From JAWKIW01 sp046331175 (GTDB taxonomy: Bacteria; Actinomycetota; Acidimicrobiia; Acidimicrobiales; Acidimicrobilacustridaceae): a DNA stretch of 41,056 bases. The stretch lies in the NCBI GenBank assembly GCA_046331175.1, contig JAXLRI010000025.1:1-41056 (forward strand), given 5' to 3'. Made by a program: the position numbers and the translations under genes. Below the pieces are notes generated by a model. It made no database searches. It worked only from the letters and a program-made list of their open reading frames with translations, and was not told the origin of the DNA. The stretch's first letter is position 1, and each line of letters begins with the position of its first letter. Below, in pieces: positions 38,001-41,056 of this stretch.

Positions 38001-38702
38001 GTGACCTCGGACGTGGTGCTCGGGCTGCTCGCCGTGCTCGGCATCGCCCTGGTGCTGTCGCCGATCGCGCTGCAGGCGTTCGTGCTGTCGAGGGCCAAGC
38101 GAGCCCAGCTCGTGTCCGAGCCGGCCGAGGTGGTCCCCCGTGGCGGGTGGCCGCTGAGCGGGGCGATGCAGGCGCTGGGGTTCCAACCGGTGAGCGCCAT
38201 CCGGGTGGTGGCGCCCACGGTGCCCGAGCAGCACTGCCTCCTGTTCGTCCACCCCGACCTCGCCAGCTTCGCCCGGCTGTGGGTCGGACCCGACGGCAAG
38301 ACCGGCGGCTACTCGATCCAGTCGCCGATCGCCGGCGGGACGCTGTGCACGGGCATGGACGCCGTCGACGCGGTCGACGACCGCGAGCTGCTGCAGGTCT
38401 TCCCCGGTGCCGCGCCGCAGGAGCTGCTGCGCCACCACGTCGAGGCCCAGTGGTTCCTGGCCGGGCTCGGCGTGGAGGGGCGGCCGGTCGTCGCTGGCGA
38501 CGCCGACGGACGCTTCCGGGCCGAGTGGGCCGCCGAGCTCGAGACCGTCGCCCGGCGGGGTTGGCGGTTCACCGTGTCCAGCGCCTATCGCAGCGCGCTG
38601 AAGCTGCCGCGCTGGAAGGGACCGCTGGCCGAGCAGCGCGACGTCCACCAGCGCGTGCGGGCCGTGCGCGCCCGCGGCGCGGCCGAGCCACCGCACTGGT
38701 GA
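38001..38702 (+). CDS. hypothetical protein with N-terminal TM anchor
   Basis: 233 aa. A single N-terminal TM helix (about residues 5-28, VLGLLAVLGIALVLSPIALQAFVL) precedes a soluble domain of about 200 aa with mixed a/b composition (ALGFQPVSAIRVVAP, HCLLFVHPDLASFARLWVG, RGWRFTVSSAYRSAL). The orientation suggests a cytoplasmic domain, as positive residues (SRAKRAQ) follow the TM. No family recognised. GTG 38001 start. The tRNA-Leu gene follows 32 bp after the stop. Confidence 0.68.
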   Translation: MTSDVVLGLLAVLGIALVLSPIALQAFVLSRAKRAQLVSEPAEVVPRGGWPLSGAMQALGFQPVSAIRVVAPTVPEQHCLLFVHPDLASFARLWVGPDGKTGGYSIQSPIAGGTLCTGMDAVDAVDDRELLQVFPGAAPQELLRHHVEAQWFLAGLGVEGRPVVAGDADGRFRAEWAAELETVARRGWRFTVSSAYRSALKLPRWKGPLAEQRDVHQRVRAVRARGAAEPPHW

Positions 38703-38716
38703 GCAGCGCCGGTCCC

Positions 38717-38722
38717 TACGAT
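38717..38722 (+). promoter_or_regulatory. -10-like hexamer TACGAT before tRNA-Leu
   Basis: TACGAT ends 12 nt before the mature tRNA 5' end, a normal distance for a tRNA promoter. Confidence 0.4.
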
Positions 38723-38734
38723 GGCGCCGCACCC

Positions 38735-38818
38735 GCCCGGGTGGCGCAACTGGCAGACGCAGGGGGCTTAAACCCCCCGGACCTCAGGGTCGTGTGGGTT
38801 CGAACCCCACCCCGGGCA
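38735..38818 (+). tRNA. tRNA-Leu (anticodon TAA)
   Basis: 84-nt cloverleaf. Acceptor stem GCCCGGG (38735-38741) pairs with CCCGGGC (38811-38817), discriminator A. The D-arm is TGGCGCAACTGGCAGACGC. The anticodon arm is GGGGG-CTTAAAC-CCCCC with TAA at 38769-38771. A long variable arm typical for tRNA-Leu follows, then the T-arm GTGGGTTCGAACCCCAC. No CCA is encoded. Confidence 0.97.
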
Positions 38819-38894
38819 CGAGGCACCCGGGCGCCCGCCTGTCGACGCGTGGTCTGGTCGCCGGCCCTCCGGGCAGTCGCGCGAAGCGGGGCGG

Positions 38895-39563
<669 letters not shown>

Positions 39564-39630
39564 CGGTCGCGTCCTCGTCGACCCGGCACCCCTGGGCGCG
39601 CCAGTTCGCCAGCGTCCACCGTGCGGGCGG

Positions 39631-40425
39631 TCATCCGGATCCGATCACGTTGACGGCGTTGGCGATGACGAGGCTGAGGATGGCCACCGACAGCAGCGAT
39701 TGCAGCGCCATGGTCAGCTTCGCCCAGTGCCGCAGGGGCATCACGTCGGTGGGGCTGAAGGCCAGGGCGTTGGTCAATCCGAGGTACAGGTAGTCGAGGA
39801 ACGTGGGCATCCACCCGGGCGGCGCCAGCTCGGGGGCCATGTGCTGGGGGAAGGCGAGGTCGGGGTAGGGGTGGGGCGCCAGCAGCCGGGTGGCCGCCCC
39901 GCCCCCGTCGAGCTCCCAGTAGAGGAGGGCGAAGGTCAGGTTGACGTCGATCCACACGACGAAGCCGGCCCGCAGCAGCTGAGCGGCGGTCTGCAGCTGC
40001 GGTGCCCCTTCGAGCAGCTCGACGATGAGGCGGACGGTGGCGAAGGCGGCCGAGCACGCCAGCAGCACGATGATCGAGCGGGAGAGGACGCGCAGCACCC
40101 GGCCCCGACGGTCGATGCGGCCCGGGTCGGCGATGAGGACGGCGACGAGCAGCGGCACGCCGCCGATCACGAGGATCCACGGCGCGTACTGCTGGGAGGT
40201 CGGGAGGGTGAACGGCAGGGCGATCAGCACGAGGATGGTCAGCGACGGGATCAGGCGTCGCTCGCCCCTCCGGCCCGGGGCGGCCTCGGGCCCGTCGACC
40301 GCGGCTGGTGCGGCTGCCGGCCCGACCGCGTCGCCCGCGCGCCGCGGGCCGTTCGGATCGGTGGCGCCGGTGGCGCCGGTGCTCGGGTCGCTGGTGCTCG
40401 TGTCGCTGGGGTCGCCGTCGGTCAC
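39631..40425 (-). CDS. multi-pass membrane protein, DUF1345-like / channel-like
   Basis: 264 aa. After a ~55-residue Ala/Pro/Thr-rich N-terminus there are about five to six TM helices (e.g. LTILVLIALPFTL, WILVIGGVPLLVAVLIA, IIVLLACSAAF, LLSVAILSLVIANAVNV). The C-terminal FLDYLYLGLTNALAFSPTDV before the last helix resembles the end of DUF1345 proteins. No potassium-filter motif. It probably forms an operon with the K+ channel gene 67 bp downstream and may be a partner or regulator; its function is unknown. Confidence 0.75.
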   Translation of the reverse strand: MTDGDPSDTSTSDPSTGATGATDPNGPRRAGDAVGPAAAPAAVDGPEAAPGRRGERRLIPSLTILVLIALPFTLPTSQQYAPWILVIGGVPLLVAVLIADPGRIDRRGRVLRVLSRSIIVLLACSAAFATVRLIVELLEGAPQLQTAAQLLRAGFVVWIDVNLTFALLYWELDGGGAATRLLAPHPYPDLAFPQHMAPELAPPGWMPTFLDYLYLGLTNALAFSPTDVMPLRHWAKLTMALQSLLSVAILSLVIANAVNVIGSG

Positions 40426-40475
40426 CGCCGCCTCATCTCGTCCACGTCATCCCGTCTTCGTCGTCTCGTCCGGCA

Positions 40476-41056
40476 TCATCCGCGCTGGTGGCACTGCTTG
40501 GCCTTGCGGCCGCTGCCGCACGGGCACGGGTCGTTGCGCCCGGCTGCGGCCAGCACGCCGCGCACCTCGTCGGCGTAGCGACCGGCGCGCAGCAGGTCGG
40601 CTATGATGCGCATGAGCCCGTCGACGTGGGTGAAGAAGTCGTAGTAGCCGGCGCACAGGAAGTTGAGCCCGGCCTCGCCGTCGGCGGTGGTGGTGAACCG
40701 GTTCTTCGGGCACTCGCCGTGGCAGGCGAAGCGGACCTCGCATCGCCGGCACTGGCCGGGCAACCCGTCGCGCTTGGCGGCCCCGAACGCCCGCTGCTGG
40801 GGCGAGGCCACCAGCTCGACCAGGTGGGTGGTGGCGATGTTGCCGAGCAGGTGGTCGGGCTCGACGAAGTGGTCGCACGAGTACACGTCGCCGTTGTGCT
40901 CGAGGGCGACGGCGTCGCCGCACGTCTCCCGGAAGATGCACAGCGCCGGCGGCACCCCGACCCACGATGCCAGGGCGGCGTCGAACTGGCTCACGAACAC
41001 GTCGCCGACGTCGCGCACCACCCACTCGTCGAAGATGGTGGTGAGGAACCGGCCCC
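40476..41056 (-). CDS. anaerobic sulfatase-maturase-like SPASM protein with SEC-C motif, 3' part
   Basis: The 3' end of a gene whose start lies beyond the window (about 192 codons visible, open to the edge). The visible part matches the SPASM/auxiliary-cluster region of anaerobic sulfatase-maturating enzymes: LCIFRETCGDAVALEHNGDV, YSCDHFVEPDHLLGNI, and CRRCEVRFACHGECPKNRF. These cysteines would bind two extra 4Fe-4S clusters. The family's radical-SAM core (CxxxCxxC) would be outside the window. The C-terminus is a SEC-C zinc motif (NDPCPCGSGRKAKQCHQRG). It would oxidise Cys/Ser of a sulfatase to formylglycine; no sulfatase is in the window. Confidence 0.85.
   Translation of the reverse strand, partial: GRFLTTIFDEWVVRDVGDVFVSQFDAALASWVGVPPALCIFRETCGDAVALEHNGDVYSCDHFVEPDHLLGNIATTHLVELVASPQQRAFGAAKRDGLPGQCRRCEVRFACHGECPKNRFTTTADGEAGLNFLCAGYYDFFTHVDGLMRIIADLLRAGRYADEVRGVLAAAGRNDPCPCGSGRKAKQCHQRG

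Overview
The window is very GC-rich DNA with dense, mostly G/C-ending codons, many GTG starts and GTGA/ATGA overlaps. The gene set is that of a free-living, aerobic actinobacterium. An eno-ftsB pair, a DUF501-ppx pair, a CtpH/CtpI-like giant P-type ATPase and a GalE2-like SDR next to an acyltransferase all point to Actinobacteria. The Ser/Thr-rich lipoproteins and the overall mix would fit class Acidimicrobiia (an Iamia/Ilumatobacter-like lineage), but that placement is inference.

Layout. 1-740 is the end of an IS3-family insertion sequence. 741-4840 is an accessory-looking stretch: two small membrane/lipoprotein genes, a serpin, a Phd/PIN toxin-antitoxin pair with a palindromic operator, and two copies of a ~143-bp repeat around that pair. 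4839-10729 (minus strand) holds a SAM methyltransferase, a 1571-aa P-type ATPase whose N-terminal half looks like a decayed second ATPase, and a tiny membrane protein on either side of it. 11102-11695 is an exported truncated haemoglobin, divergent from eno and separated from it by a near-perfect 24-bp hairpin.

12015-24330 is the eno-ftsB-DUF501-ppx housekeeping cluster, split between ftsB and DUF501 by about 9 kb of molybdenum-hydroxylase genes: large, small and FAD subunits, an XdhC/CoxI-like maturation factor, a MocA-like cytidylyltransferase and a tail-anchored CoxG. YceI, pirin, Dabb and DUF6941-like genes are interspersed. 24410-28253 carries a class V aminotransferase, a GNAT acetyltransferase followed by a 56-bp tandem repeat, and a TPR plus winged-helix regulator. 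28340-32442 (minus) carries a crotonase, an SDR/acyltransferase pair and a RecB-like nuclease with an acidic tail.

32610-36460 is the most system-like unit: a secreted lipoprotein with a glycoside-hydrolase-like signature, an ECF sigma factor, and a translationally coupled membrane protein that looks like an anti-sigma factor with an extracellular lectin-like domain. 36524-41056 holds small hypothetical genes, tRNA-Leu(TAA), a two-TM potassium channel, a multi-pass membrane protein, and the end of an anaerobic-sulfatase-maturase-like SPASM protein carrying a SEC-C motif.

Several genes (4525, 19273, 21234, 21349, probably 31260) have a TANNNT hexamer 6-7 nt before the start codon, which suggests leaderless transcription. 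All function calls are from reading the sequence alone.
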